From NCBI GenBank assembly GCA_947244325.1, contig CAMXJY010000001.1, positions 295,289 to 359,288 on the forward strand: 64,000 nt of DNA. The letters run 5' to 3'. Made by a program: the position numbers and the translations under genes. Below, piece by piece: positions 17,922 to 27,975 of this stretch. Position 1 is the first letter of the stretch. Each line of letters starts with the position of its first letter. This DNA comes from an uncultured Clostridium sp. (GTDB lineage: Bacteria > Bacillota > Clostridia > TANB77 > CAG-508). The notes under the pieces are model-generated. The model was given only the letters and a program-made list of their open reading frames with translations. It ran no database searches and was not told where the DNA came from.

Positions 17922-20153
17922 TTAGTTCATTGTATTTGGATTTATATCTACTGTAATTCTTGTATTCTTACATTTTTTAATATTTTCATCTTCAATACCA
18001 TAATTTATTATATCCAAAATTCGAGATGTAACTTTACATTTTAAAATTATTCTCCATCTATATTTATTTTTTATTTTATCAACTGGTGATGGTACTGGTT
18101 TAAAGATATTTATATTTTCGTCATTTACACTTTTAATTTTTCTATAAACTAAATTTGATATTTTCTGTATTTCATTTATGTCTGTTCCTTGAAAACTAAT
18201 CATTATTATATCGCAAAATGGCGGATAATTCAACATTTTTCTTAATTCTATTTCTTGATTATAAAATAAATCATAATCTTGTTTTTGAGCTTCTATTATT
18301 GCATAATGGTCTGGATTATAAGTTTGAATTATAACATCTCCTTCTTTTTCTCTTCCAGCTCTTCCTGCGACTTGCACTAATGTTTGAAAAGTTCTCTCTA
18401 CTGCTCTATAATCTTCTAAATTCAAACTACTATCAGCAGTTACTACTCCTACTAATGTAACATTTGGAAAATGATGACCTTTTACTACCATTTGAGTTCC
18501 TATTAAAATATCTATATTATCATTCTTAAAAGTATTTAAAATTTCTTCATGAGAATTCTTTTTACTTACAGTATCTATATCCATTCTAATTGTACTAGCT
18601 TCAGGAAAAAGCTTATGTATTTCTTCTTCAAGTTTTTGAGTACCTGTTCCAAAATATTTTACTTTTTTACTATTACATTCTGGACATTCTTTTATAACTT
18701 TTTCTTCATATCCACAATAATGACATTTTAGTTTGTTTTCACTCATATGATATGTCAAACTTATATTACAATTTTTGCATTTTGCTACATATCCACAATC
18801 TCTGCACATTATAAAAGTAGAATATCCACGTCTATTTAAAAATAATATTGTTTGATTCTTTTTTGATAAATTATCTTTTATTTTATCTTGTAACTTGAAG
18901 CTTATCATTGACCTATTTCCAATTGCAAGTTCATTTCTTAAGTCTATAATTTCAACATTAGCCAACTTAGAATTATTAGCTCTCTTAGTTAAAGTATATA
19001 AATTAATTTCATTTTGTTTAGCATTATACATAGTAGTAATTTCAGGTGTTGCACTACCTAAAACCAATGGACAATTATTTTTTTCTGCAATATATTTTGC
19101 TAAATCTTTTGCATTATATCTTGGTGTAGTATCTGATTTATATGACATATCATGTTCTTCATCTATTATTATTATTCCTAAACTTTCTACTGGTGCAAAA
19201 ATTGCTGACCTTGCTCCAATTACTATCTTTTTTTCTCCATTTGAAATTTTTTGCCATTCATCAAATCTTTCACCTATTGAAAGCTTACTATGTAATACTG
19301 CAACTGTATCTCCAAATCTAGCTAAAAATCTATCTACCATTTGTGGTGTAAGTGATATTTCTGGAACAAGAACTATAGCTTCTTTTCCTTTATTTAATAC
19401 TTCTTGTATAAGTCTAAGATATATTTCTGTTTTTCCAGAACCTGTTATTCCATAAATTAGATTTTTAGAAAATTTATTATTTTGTATACTATAATTTATT
19501 TCTTCAAAACATTTTGATTGTTCTTCTGTTAAAACTTTAGGCTCGTCTCTTTCTATATTTTTATTTATAAATGGATTTCTTTCTATTTGTTTTTCTACAA
19601 TTTCTATATATCCATTTTTTTCTAAAGTTTTAAAAATAGTTCTATTTACATCTGTAAGCACTTCTAAATCTGATATATAAATTCCATCATTTTCTTCTAA
19701 AAATCTTAAAACTCTTATATGTTTATCACTTTTTATTTTTCCGTTTTCTATTAAAAAATTAATTTCATCAATTTCTTTTTTTAAAAATATAAAATTTCCT
19801 GTTTTTTCTTTCATTCTATTTGAAAGTTCTTTTCCACCAGTTCCTGGAGGAAGCATCAATTTTATGCAATCAGATATATTGCAAAAATATTTTCTTGCCA
19901 TTAGTTTTGCTAAAATTATATTATTTTCTGTTAAACTTTCACTTATTTCAATTTTTGCTATTTCCTTATTTGCAAATTCTGAATTTTCTTTTAAATTAAT
20001 AACAAATCCATCATCTAACTTTTTACCGTTTCCAAAAGGCACAAAAACTCTAGCTCCAACTTTTATTTCTTTTTCCATATTCTTTGGAACTATATAATCA
20101 AATATTCTATTTAACGCTCTAGCATTGCTATTAATAATAATTTCTGCAAACAT
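17922..20153 (-). CDS. priA: Primosomal protein N' (replication restart helicase PriA)
   Basis: A 743-residue superfamily 2 helicase that reloads the replisome at stalled forks. It has the N-terminal DNA-binding domain (about 1-105), Walker A GITGSGKTE (about 238), the IIIDEEHD box, GSATPE motif III, a zinc-binding insertion with CRDCGYVAKCKNC and CHYCGYEEK plus CPEC (eight Cys), and the C-terminal motif VAGRAGREKEGD. The length is normal. It is followed by def and fmt. Confidence 0.97.
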   Translation of the reverse strand: MFAEIIINSNARALNRIFDYIVPKNMEKEIKVGARVFVPFGNGKKLDDGFVINLKENSEFANKEIAKIEISESLTENNIILAKLMARKYFCNISDCIKLMLPPGTGGKELSNRMKEKTGNFIFLKKEIDEINFLIENGKIKSDKHIRVLRFLEENDGIYISDLEVLTDVNRTIFKTLEKNGYIEIVEKQIERNPFINKNIERDEPKVLTEEQSKCFEEINYSIQNNKFSKNLIYGITGSGKTEIYLRLIQEVLNKGKEAIVLVPEISLTPQMVDRFLARFGDTVAVLHSKLSIGERFDEWQKISNGEKKIVIGARSAIFAPVESLGIIIIDEEHDMSYKSDTTPRYNAKDLAKYIAEKNNCPLVLGSATPEITTMYNAKQNEINLYTLTKRANNSKLANVEIIDLRNELAIGNRSMISFKLQDKIKDNLSKKNQTILFLNRRGYSTFIMCRDCGYVAKCKNCNISLTYHMSENKLKCHYCGYEEKVIKECPECNSKKVKYFGTGTQKLEEEIHKLFPEASTIRMDIDTVSKKNSHEEILNTFKNDNIDILIGTQMVVKGHHFPNVTLVGVVTADSSLNLEDYRAVERTFQTLVQVAGRAGREKEGDVIIQTYNPDHYAIIEAQKQDYDLFYNQEIELRKMLNYPPFCDIIMISFQGTDINEIQKISNLVYRKIKSVNDENINIFKPVPSPVDKIKNKYRWRIILKCKVTSRILDIINYGIEDENIKKCKNTRITVDINPNTMN

Positions 20154-20416
20154 ATTTTATCCTTTTGCGAATTAAAATATAAGCTTTTAATTCGTTATAT
20201 TAAATTCTTTTGCAATTATATACCAAAAATCCTAAAAAATCTATATTTTATTTATGCTCTAACAAATCTAAAATATAGAAAATTTGTAAGTAAATTTATT
20301 TACAATTTTAGTTACAGCCAGTATATAACAAAAGATGAATTTGCTTTATTTATTATTGCAATTCATCTTTTTAACCACTTTATTAATTTTCTAATATTTC
20401 AATAGCTTCCATTATA
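20154..20416. other. Gene-free stretch between gmk and priA
   Basis: About 260 AT-rich bases. I see only short imperfect inverted repeats (TTGTAAGTAAA and TTTATTTACAA near 20284-20308) and no ORF with a ribosome binding site. It probably separates two transcription units. Confidence 0.4.
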
Positions 20417-20974
20417 TTATTGGTCTTTATTTTCTTCTTCAATTATTTTTTGAATTATATTTACTGCTTTTTCTAAATCATCATTTTTTAAAACATAATC
20501 ATATAATCCAATTTTTGACTCTTCATAATCAAATCTGTTTAAACGTAATATTATCTCTCCTTCTGATGGCTTGTCTATTCTATTTTCTAATCTACGTTTT
20601 AATTCTTCTTTTGGAACTCTTAAAAATATTGTTACTATTTTTATATCTTTTAAAGTATTTTTTAAAATTTCTGTTCCATTAACATCAATATCTTTTATGA
20701 TAATACCATTTTTAGATTCTTCATTTAATATTTTCTTAGAAGTTCCATAATAGTGATTATGGTGTATATCATATTCATAAATTTCGTCATTTCTTATCTT
20801 CTCTTCAAATTCTTCTTTGGATAAAAATATATATGTTTTTCCAGGAATATCTCCTTCTCTCGGTGGTCTAGAAGTAAAAGATGGTATAGATTTTACATTT
20901 TCCATTCTTTTTACTATCTCTTTTTTTATTGTATCTTTTCCTGCTCCTGCTACTCCAGATAATATTACTAACAT
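20417..20974 (-). CDS. gmk: Guanylate kinase
   Basis: A 185-residue nucleotide kinase converting GMP to GDP. The P-loop is SGVAGAGKDT (about 6-15), a slightly unusual variant of the family's SGPSGAGKST. The GMP-binding segment SFTSRPPREGDIPGKTY (about 34-50) and the lid with LENRIDKPSEGEI follow. It is short by about 10-15 residues against typical Gmk. It lies beside rpoZ and remA as in many Firmicutes, although rpoZ is upstream of gmk here, the reverse of the commonest order. Confidence 0.92.
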   Translation of the reverse strand: MLVILSGVAGAGKDTIKKEIVKRMENVKSIPSFTSRPPREGDIPGKTYIFLSKEEFEEKIRNDEIYEYDIHHNHYYGTSKKILNEESKNGIIIKDIDVNGTEILKNTLKDIKIVTIFLRVPKEELKRRLENRIDKPSEGEIILRLNRFDYEESKIGLYDYVLKNDDLEKAVNIIQKIIEEENKDQ

Positions 20975-20993
20975 AATTTATACCTCATTTTTA

Positions 20994-21206
20994 CTAATTT
21001 TCTTCTGAATCTTCATTAAGTTTAGTTACTGCTCCTTCAGCTATTTCATTTGCAGCTAAAGATACTACTGATCTTTCTTTAACTTTTGTTTTTGCCTCAG
21101 ATCCATTTGCAATTTGTCTAGCTCTTTTAGCTGTCATTATTACTAATGAATATCTGTTATCTTCCACTTTCTTTAATAATTCTGATACTGTTGGTTTTAC
21201 TATCAT
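20994..21206 (-). CDS. rpoZ: RNA polymerase omega subunit
   Basis: A 70-residue protein with the omega signature NRYSLVIMTAKRARQIANG (about 17-35). Omega helps assemble RNA polymerase by binding the beta-prime C-terminus. It lies 35 bases after remA and 19 before gmk. Confidence 0.93.
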   Translation of the reverse strand: MIVKPTVSELLKKVEDNRYSLVIMTAKRARQIANGSEAKTKVKERSVVSLAANEIAEGAVTKLNEDSEEN

Positions 21207-21241
21207 TTTATAAAATCCTCCTTAAATTTTCTTTATTTTAA

Positions 21242-21496
21242 TTATTCGTCATCATTATCAATTCCATTATCAACTCTTCCTGCAATTGTTTCTGGTTGAA
21301 CAGCTGATAATATTATATGTCCTGAATCCATTATAATAACTGATCTTGTTCTTCTTCCATATGTTGCATCTATAGCCATTTTTGAATCTTTTGCTTCTTG
21401 AACAATTCTCTTTATTGGTGCTGATTCTGGACTTACAATAGATATTATTCTTTCAGCAGAAACAATATTTCCAAAACCGATATTAATAAGTTGCAT
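21242..21496 (-). CDS. remA: RemA/DUF370 DNA-binding regulator
   Basis: An 84-residue protein of the RemA (YlzA/DUF370) family, a DNA-binding activator of matrix genes in Bacillus that forms ring-like oligomers. The conserved start LINIGFGN, the [11 protein letters not shown] stretch and [17 protein letters not shown] (about 45-61) are present. It sits between yicC and rpoZ, its usual place. Confidence 0.92.
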   Translation of the reverse strand: MQLINIGFGNIVSAERIISIVSPESAPIKRIVQEAKDSKMAIDATYGRRTRSVIIMDSGHIILSAVQPETIAGRVDNGIDNDDE

Positions 21497-21607
21497 TGTT
21501 TTACCTACCTTTATTTATATTTAGATTTTCTAAGAAAATCTATAAAATTTATAATAATTTTAATTATTAACTAATTTACATATAAAACTAAATATTTAAA
21601 ATTAAAT

Positions 21608-22483
21608 TTATTCTATATTTTGAATTTGCTCTCTTATGTTTTCAACTTCTGTTTTTACTTCAATAACTAAATTAGTTATTTCTAAAGAATTTGCTTTTGA
21701 GCCTATAGTATTTGTTTCTCTATTTATTTCTTGAATTAAAAAATCTATCTTTTTACCAATTGGTGAAGATTGTTTTATTAATTCTAAAAATTGTGATATA
21801 TGACTTTTTAATCTTGTAAGTTCCTCTTCAATAGATGACTTATCAGAAAAAATAACTATTTCTTGCATTAATCTATTTTCGTCTATAACCTGTGTATCCA
21901 TAAGTTCTTTAACTCTTGCTTGTAATTTTTTCATATATTCTTCTACAAGAGTTCCTGAATATTTTGTTATTTCATTTACTTTATCTTGTATTGAATATAT
22001 TCTTTTTTCTATATCTTGAATTAATTTTTCGCCTTCAAGTTCTCTCATACTAACAAATTTATCTAAAGCATCATTTACTGCAATCATTAATTCATTTTCA
22101 ATTAATTCTTCGTCTTGATCATCTTCTATTTTTAATATTTCTGGGAATTTTGAAACATCAATAACATTCAAATCAAATTTTAAATCAGCTTCATTTGCAA
22201 GTTCTTTTAACTCTTTTATATATTCTTTTGCAAGTTCTCTATTTACTCTTATTGTTGTTCCTTTACTACTATAGTTTTCAAAAGTAACAAATACATCAAT
22301 TTTTCCTCTTGAAATACTATTTGAAATTGTTTTTCTTATTTTGTCTTCTACACTATTTAAAAATCTAGGAAGTCTTACATTAATATCACTATATTTATGA
22401 TTTACTGATTTTATTTCAACTGTGTAACTTCTTCCTTCATTTTCATATTTTCCACGACCAAATCCTGTCATACTTTTTATCAA
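21608..22483 (-). CDS. YicC/YloC family endoribonuclease
   Basis: A 291-residue protein with the family's N-terminal MIKSMTGFGRG and VEIKSVNHKYSDINVRLPR, and the C-terminal GKKIDFLIQEINRETNTIGSKA (about 243-264) with conserved acidic residues. YicC-type proteins are recently recognised endoribonucleases. Normal length and normal position upstream of remA and gmk. Confidence 0.93.
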   Translation of the reverse strand: MIKSMTGFGRGKYENEGRSYTVEIKSVNHKYSDINVRLPRFLNSVEDKIRKTISNSISRGKIDVFVTFENYSSKGTTIRVNRELAKEYIKELKELANEADLKFDLNVIDVSKFPEILKIEDDQDEELIENELMIAVNDALDKFVSMRELEGEKLIQDIEKRIYSIQDKVNEITKYSGTLVEEYMKKLQARVKELMDTQVIDENRLMQEIVIFSDKSSIEEELTRLKSHISQFLELIKQSSPIGKKIDFLIQEINRETNTIGSKANSLEITNLVIEVKTEVENIREQIQNIE

Positions 22484-22509
22484 AACTATATACCTCTTTT
22501 CTATCAGAA

Positions 22510-23157
22510 TTAATGTTTACTTCTTCTTTTCTTATTTCTAGGTTCTGCATGTTTTTCTCTTTGTCTTCTTCTTTCTTTTTGTTCTGATAATAATTTTCTT
22601 CTAATATTTTCTTCTTCTTTTATTTTAGCTCTATAAGTTTTTGTACTTTCTTCATCTAAATAACTACTTTTTTCAGTTTCTTTTACAATTTCTTTTACGT
22701 CACTCAAATTGCTTCTATATTGAAATTGATTTTGTTTAAATATTATTATTGATTTTATTCCATAATATACTACTAAAAATGCTGGTAAAATCATTATTGA
22801 AACTCTTAATGCACTTGTAGTATGCAAAAAAATATATGGTATATAAAGAGTAAGTATCCCACATGCTAATAGCTCTATTCCAATAATTCCAATATTTATA
22901 CTATTTTTTCTATATGCAATTTCAAAAGAAATAACAGTAAAAAGAATAATTCCTAAAGCAAAATATTTTAAATATTCTTCAAATTTATAACTTTCTAATT
23001 TATAGTAAGTTATATTTATAATACAAAAATACGCCATTATAATTACTGCAACTACTAAATCTTGAAATATTTTTGTACTAATTTTATCTTTTAAATTTTT
23101 AGGTAATTTTCTTTTTTCTTCAATTTCTAATTGCATTAGTTTGGCATTATCTTCCAA
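22510..23157 (-). CDS. Hypothetical membrane protein with basic tail
   Basis: A 215-residue protein: a charged N-terminal helix (about 1-28), four transmembrane segments (about 30-140), and a long charged coiled tail ending in a strongly basic KERRRQREKHAEPRNKKRR-type run. I know no family for it. The basic tail may bind RNA or ribosomes at the membrane, which is speculation. It overlaps nothing and lies 2 bases from rsmE, so it is co-expressed with it. Confidence 0.5.
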   Translation of the reverse strand: MEDNAKLMQLEIEEKRKLPKNLKDKISTKIFQDLVVAVIIMAYFCIINITYYKLESYKFEEYLKYFALGIILFTVISFEIAYRKNSINIGIIGIELLACGILTLYIPYIFLHTTSALRVSIMILPAFLVVYYGIKSIIIFKQNQFQYRSNLSDVKEIVKETEKSSYLDEESTKTYRAKIKEEENIRRKLLSEQKERRRQREKHAEPRNKKRRSKH

Positions 23158-23159
23158 TA

Positions 23160-23915
23160 CTAATTTCCTCCATTTTCTAATTCATACATAATTATAGAAG
23201 AAACTTGAAGTGCTACTGTTTCAGTTCTTAAAATACGTTTTCCAAGACTTATTATCTTTGCCCCAGCTGATTTTAACAAATTAATTTCTTCTTCATCAAT
23301 TCCACCTTCTGGACCGATTACAATAGCTATTCTATAATTTGTATTATTATTTTTTATCTTTAGTAATTCATTTTTTATATAATTTTGTTCTTCTAATTCA
23401 TAAGCAACTAATACTATATCATATTCATTAATATTATTACATATATTTTTTATATTTTCTATATTTCTTATAGTTGGTATTATATCTCTTCCACTTTGTT
23501 TTGCTGCTACTTCTGCAATTTTTTGCCATCTATCTATTTTCTTTTTTTCATCTTTTTCTGATATCTTTACTATACTTCTTTTAAAATTAACTGGTATAAA
23601 TTCAGATACTCCTAGTTCTGTTCCTTTTTGTATAATAAGTTCCATTTTGTCTGCTTTAGGCAATCCTTGATAAATATGTAAAATTACATTACCTTCTGCT
23701 TCTCCTGATACTTCTTCTATTATATTACAAATAACCTCTTCTTTAGATATATCATTTATTTCACAAATATAATTCTTACTATTGCCAGTATCACATATTT
23801 TAATTTTCTCACCTTTTGTTAATCTTAAAACATTTCTAATATGATTTACATCTTCATCTGTTATTTCTATTTTATCATTATTTACTTGTTCTGATTTTAC
23901 AAAAAATTTTCTCAA
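23160..23915 (-). CDS. rsmE: 16S rRNA m3U1498 methyltransferase
   Basis: A 251-residue SPOUT-class methyltransferase. An N-terminal PUA-like domain (about 1-70, with HIRNVLRLTKGEKI) is followed by the trefoil-knot domain with QGLPKADKMELIIQKGTELGV (about 94-114), the AIVIGPEGGI SAM loop (about 196-205) and LGKRILRTETVAL (about 224-236). It methylates U1498 at the ribosomal decoding centre. Normal length. Confidence 0.95.
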   Translation of the reverse strand: MRKFFVKSEQVNNDKIEITDEDVNHIRNVLRLTKGEKIKICDTGNSKNYICEINDISKEEVICNIIEEVSGEAEGNVILHIYQGLPKADKMELIIQKGTELGVSEFIPVNFKRSIVKISEKDEKKKIDRWQKIAEVAAKQSGRDIIPTIRNIENIKNICNNINEYDIVLVAYELEEQNYIKNELLKIKNNNTNYRIAIVIGPEGGIDEEEINLLKSAGAKIISLGKRILRTETVALQVSSIIMYELENGGN

Positions 23916-24155
23916 AAATTTTCTCCTTATTTATCAATGATTTTAAATTATATCATAGATTAATAAAGAAATAAAGAGATTTTAAAAGATTTCGTAAGAA
24001 ATTTAAAGTTATCATTATTTTTGGAAGTATTTAAAATTTATGAATATATTTTAAAGTTCATTAGTAAAAATTCGAAAATAATTTCCTACTAAATAAATTT
24101 TATAAAATTATACACTATTTTTGATATCTTTCATATTATTATATAGGTGATGTTT

Positions 24156-24806
24156 ATGTTTGATATAAAAAATAATATTTTTGAAAATGAAATATTTTAT
24201 AAAGGAAATTTAATTTTAAAATACAAAATTGAATATCCTAGCATCTATAATAGATGTAACAAAAATGAATTTAATAATTATAATTATTCTAAAGCTTTAA
24301 AACTAAAAAATTATGCTGAAACTGTACTATTAAAACAAGCTCAAGAAACTTTTGAATATAATAATGCCAACGGATATCCTATCATGGTATTTGAACTAAT
24401 TTATGAATATAATATAACTCATAATAATAACAACATTATTAGCTTATATGCTGATGAATACATTTTTTCTGGTGGAGCACATGGTTTAACTACTAGAACT
24501 TCTCAGAATTGGAATATGCAATGCTATAAACAAATTACGCTTAACGACATTTTTCCAAACAATCCATATTATATAATTGATATTCTTAAAAGTATTAATA
24601 ATCAAATAGAAGAACAAATTAATAATGCTTCAAATCAATACTTTGATAATTATTGCAAATTGGTTTTAGAAACTTTTAAACTTGACCAATTTTATATTAC
24701 TTCTAATAATGAATTTGCAGTATATTTTCAAAGCTATGATATAGCTCCATATTCTAGTGGAATACCTGTATTCTATATGAAAATATATAATAAAAAATTT
24801 TACTAA
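24156..24806 (+). CDS. DUF3298-type protein without membrane anchor
   Basis: I place the start at the ATG at 24156 (216 residues), which is well spaced from AGGTGA; earlier GTG/ATG codons overlap that site. The sequence ends in a DUF3298/RsiV-like domain: FSGGAHGLTTRTSQNWNM (about 108-125) and YDIAPYSSGIPVFYM. The neighbouring anti-sigma factor on the other strand has the same final motif, so this is a soluble paralogue lacking signal and membrane segments. In RsiV the domain binds lysozyme outside the cell; an apparently cytosolic copy is odd. Its role is unknown. Confidence 0.65.
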   Translation: MFDIKNNIFENEIFYKGNLILKYKIEYPSIYNRCNKNEFNNYNYSKALKLKNYAETVLLKQAQETFEYNNANGYPIMVFELIYEYNITHNNNNIISLYADEYIFSGGAHGLTTRTSQNWNMQCYKQITLNDIFPNNPYYIIDILKSINNQIEEQINNASNQYFDNYCKLVLETFKLDQFYITSNNEFAVYFQSYDIAPYSSGIPVFYMKIYNKKFY

Positions 24807-24827
24807 TTTTTTATTATATATAAAATA

Positions 24828-24856
24828 GAGATTGCATTTTCATAGCAATCTCTATT
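24828..24856. terminator. Bidirectional terminator
   Basis: AAATAGAGATTGC and its complement with flanking A- and T-runs, between two convergent DUF3298 genes. Confidence 0.9.
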
Positions 24857-24867
24857 TTGCCTAACTT

Positions 24868-25713
24868 TTAATAAGATTTTAAATATTTTGAATAGATATC
24901 TTTGCTTATTTCAAATTCAGGAGCACCTGTCGAACCTGGAGCAACTTCATATTTATCAAAAACAATTACAATATTACCATTTTTTGAAAAGTAAAAGTTT
25001 TGATTATCTTTTATCATATTAAAATTCAATTCTTCAAATTCTTCATCAATCCAGTACACTATTTCTTCATTTTCTTTCATCTTAGAAATCATTTGTCGTT
25101 TTATTTCTTCACTTATAATATCTTTATAATTATCATTTACAAATAAATCTGATAAATTAATTATATTATCATTCTTTTTATTTATATGATAATATTTATA
25201 TTTAATATCACTACTTCCAGATATCTCAAATATTTCTAGTCTTAATGTAAACCAATCTTTGCTATTTTCTATTACTTTAGCGTCTAGCTTTATAGATTGA
25301 TAATTATTGGAGTCTTTTTCTTCATAAAACTTTTCAATAATTCTTTTTGTTAATTTATCTATTTCTTCATTGATTATTTCATTAGATTTGCTTTGTGATT
25401 CATCACTATTCTTTATTTCTGGTATTTCCATATCTAATTCACTATTTCCATCCTTATCAAAATAATTACTGATAGTAATTACTTTTACTATGTTACCTAC
25501 TATTGGTATTTCTTGCATAGCATAAGAAATTTGAGAACTAATATTAGGTAATGCTATAAATGTTAAAATAGTCATTGCCATAGCAAACTTAATTCCATAG
25601 TTATGCAAAAATTTAATCTTACTTTTTTCTTTACTCATTACTACATTCTCCTCTTTCACATTAGATATAGCTACTTTCATTTTTACTTTTTCAAAAATTT
25701 TATTATTATTCAT
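24868..25713 (-). CDS. RsiV-like anti-sigma factor (DUF3298)
   Basis: A 281-residue protein with a cytosolic N-domain (about 1-38), one transmembrane helix (about 39-58) and an extracellular DUF3298 domain ending in YEVAPGSTGAPEFEI. This is the layout of RsiV, which holds an ECF sigma factor at the membrane and is cut when it binds lysozyme. The start follows the sigma gene's stop at once (25714), the expected sigma/anti-sigma pair. The ligand here is unknown. Confidence 0.82.
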   Translation of the reverse strand: MNNNKIFEKVKMKVAISNVKEENVVMSKEKSKIKFLHNYGIKFAMAMTILTFIALPNISSQISYAMQEIPIVGNIVKVITISNYFDKDGNSELDMEIPEIKNSDESQSKSNEIINEEIDKLTKRIIEKFYEEKDSNNYQSIKLDAKVIENSKDWFTLRLEIFEISGSSDIKYKYYHINKKNDNIINLSDLFVNDNYKDIISEEIKRQMISKMKENEEIVYWIDEEFEELNFNMIKDNQNFYFSKNGNIVIVFDKYEVAPGSTGAPEFEISKDIYSKYLKSY

Positions 25714-26244
25714 TTATCTAACCTCTTTCTTTATTTTATTTCTAATTCTATATAACCTTTGTTTTATACTAAATTCAGAAATCTTTTGTTCTTTAGCTAT
25801 ATCTTTAATTGATTTAGAAAAATAATAAAAATCTAAAAATATTATTTTATCAATTTCTTTCATATTTTCTAATTTCTTTTCTATCTTACTAATTTTTTCT
25901 ACATTATCATCAAGTGAACTAATTTTATCATAGCTACATAAGTTATCTTCATAATCAGAAATATCAAAATTTATTTTAATTTTTCTTAAATATTCTTTAA
26001 CTACATTTTTGGTTATTCCTGCAATATATGAACTCAAATGTTTATTTATATCTAATTTAATCTTGTTTTTCCATAATATAAAAAATACTTCTGAAGCTAT
26101 TTCTTCTTTATCTTCATTACTTAAATTATTTCTTGACATATTGTTTATTATTGTTTCGATATAATGTGAATAATCATTTATTACTTTTTCCAAATCAAGT
26201 TCATTATTTTCTATATAATACTTTATTGCTTTATAATCATTCAA
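25714..26244 (-). CDS. ECF-type sigma-70 factor
   Basis: A 176-residue sigma factor. Region 2 is about 15-85 (with SEVFFILWKNK) and region 4 about 120-170 (IDKIIFLDFYYFSKSIKDIAKEQKISEFSIKQRLYRIR, a helix-turn-helix). No region 1 or 3. It immediately precedes its likely anti-sigma factor, so both are probably transcribed from a promoter the sigma factor itself recognises. The regulon cannot be read from the window. Confidence 0.88.
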   Translation of the reverse strand: MNDYKAIKYYIENNELDLEKVINDYSHYIETIINNMSRNNLSNEDKEEIASEVFFILWKNKIKLDINKHLSSYIAGITKNVVKEYLRKIKINFDISDYEDNLCSYDKISSLDDNVEKISKIEKKLENMKEIDKIIFLDFYYFSKSIKDIAKEQKISEFSIKQRLYRIRNKIKKEVR

Positions 26245-26401
26245 TTTAGATCTAAACTCCTTTTCTTTTTATAAGACATCTTACATATATATATTGATAT
26301 TTTTTATATAAAAGTAACACTTTTTTATAAAATAATATTTCTTATAAATTTTACAATGATAAAGACAGACTAATATCTGCCTTTATCTAATATATTCAAT
26401 T

Positions 26402-27937
26402 TTAAATTTTAAAACAATTACTATTTTTTACTGTTATTTCTGAACCTTTTGTATATTCTCCATCATAATAAATTCCATTTTCTAATCTTCCAGTATTTTC
26501 ACCATCTTTATATAGATAATATGTTCCTTCTTCTAATAAATTAGAACTTATAATTAAAGTACTAAAATTTTCACTTGCTTCAAAAGATACTATTACTTCA
26601 TCATTTTCATTCATTAAAGTAATTAAAGTTCCCTTTTCTATTGTATTGTCTAATGAACTACATAAAAATTTTTGACTAGAAGTACTATTTGGTTTTTCAA
26701 GCATACCAGATCCAAGAGCTATAACTAAACCTCCGTTTATATCAAAACCGTCATCTGTATCAATTCCAGCATCTCCTCCAGTTGGTGAGCCAACTGTATA
26801 TACTGTTCCGCCATTTATAACTAAATTTTTATTAGAATCAATTCCATCTCCAGAAGCCATAATATATATATAACCATTATTAATTGTAATTTTTCCGCCA
26901 TCTCCTCCTGCATTTATTCCATCATCATTAGACTCTATATAAATATTTCCACCATTTATCGTAATATCATTTGTTTCTGTAGCTATTCCTTCTCCCTCTT
27001 CTTGATTTCCATATACTTCAAGTTTTCCTGCTCCTGATATTGTAAGTGGTCCTGCTGAATAAATACAAGCATCATATTCACTTGAACCACCATCTGATAA
27101 GGTATTAACTGTATTTTCTAATAAATTTATGGTTAAAGGATTTGTAGTTGTATTTGCAATTGCTGCTGTTATTTCATTTTCTATAGTAACATTATCTAAA
27201 TTTAAAATTACTTCTTCACTTGAATTTATAAGTAATGAAAATTCAAATTTTCCAGTTATTGTATATTCTCCACCATCTGTTATTGTAATATTAGATGTAT
27301 ATTCACTTAAATCAATATTTTTTTCTACTACATCTTTTCCTGATTCAACATCTTCTGCTAAAGTTTCTTTTTGAGTTTTTTCCATATCATTTGGTAATCT
27401 TCTATCTATACTATTATCTTTTTTTACAAAATAAAATTCTATAACTGATAAACCTACAACAAGTATAATTAATGATAAAATCAGTATAGTTACTTTATCT
27501 CCATTTTCAAAAGTTTCTTTAAAATTCTTTTTATTTAACTTAGACATAATTAAATACATAATTATTAAAGAAATAAATAAATTCTCTACTCCAAATAATA
27601 TAATATATTTATTATCTATTTTTATTTCTTCACTATGTTTTGCAAAATCTCCTCTCATGTTTCTATTATCTTGCATTTTATCACCAGATTGATTATTATT
27701 TTCTGTTCCTTCTGGTTTATCTGGTGGGTTCTCCATAGCATTATCATTTTTCATATCTCCATCTGGTGAATTTCCTATATCACCATCTGGCATATTTTTC
27801 ATATCATTTTCTAAAAAATTTGAGTCTTTAGTAATATTAAAACTTTCTTTTTGAATTTTATCTTCTGTAAAATAAATACTTGTTGCTAATGATATTACTA
27901 ATACAATCATAATTATATTTTTTAAATTTCTTGACAT
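26402..27937 (-). CDS. Cell-surface carbohydrate-binding domain protein (DUF4353-like)
   Basis: A 511-residue protein. Order: signal/transmembrane helix (about 7-23), a low-complexity segment rich in Asp, Pro, Gly and Asn (about 38-95), two further membrane helices (about 112-130 and 147-167), then a right-handed beta-helix-like domain (about 200-420) of Ile/Asn-Gly-Gly repeats such as INGGNIYIESNDDGINAGG. This repeat type is annotated as a carbohydrate-binding domain in Firmicutes. It probably displays a glycan- or protein-binding fibre outside the cell; the ligand is unknown. Confidence 0.65.
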   Translation of the reverse strand: MSRNLKNIIMIVLVISLATSIYFTEDKIQKESFNITKDSNFLENDMKNMPDGDIGNSPDGDMKNDNAMENPPDKPEGTENNNQSGDKMQDNRNMRGDFAKHSEEIKIDNKYIILFGVENLFISLIIMYLIMSKLNKKNFKETFENGDKVTILILSLIILVVGLSVIEFYFVKKDNSIDRRLPNDMEKTQKETLAEDVESGKDVVEKNIDLSEYTSNITITDGGEYTITGKFEFSLLINSSEEVILNLDNVTIENEITAAIANTTTNPLTINLLENTVNTLSDGGSSEYDACIYSAGPLTISGAGKLEVYGNQEEGEGIATETNDITINGGNIYIESNDDGINAGGDGGKITINNGYIYIMASGDGIDSNKNLVINGGTVYTVGSPTGGDAGIDTDDGFDINGGLVIALGSGMLEKPNSTSSQKFLCSSLDNTIEKGTLITLMNENDEVIVSFEASENFSTLIISSNLLEEGTYYLYKDGENTGRLENGIYYDGEYTKGSEITVKNSNCFKI

Positions 27938-27975
27938 ATTTTTTCTCCTTTTCTAATTCTATTAACAATATAAAA

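Noticed and set aside
18895..19455. Long plus-strand ORF inside priA
   Set aside because: It is antisense to a clear helicase gene and lacks a start signal.
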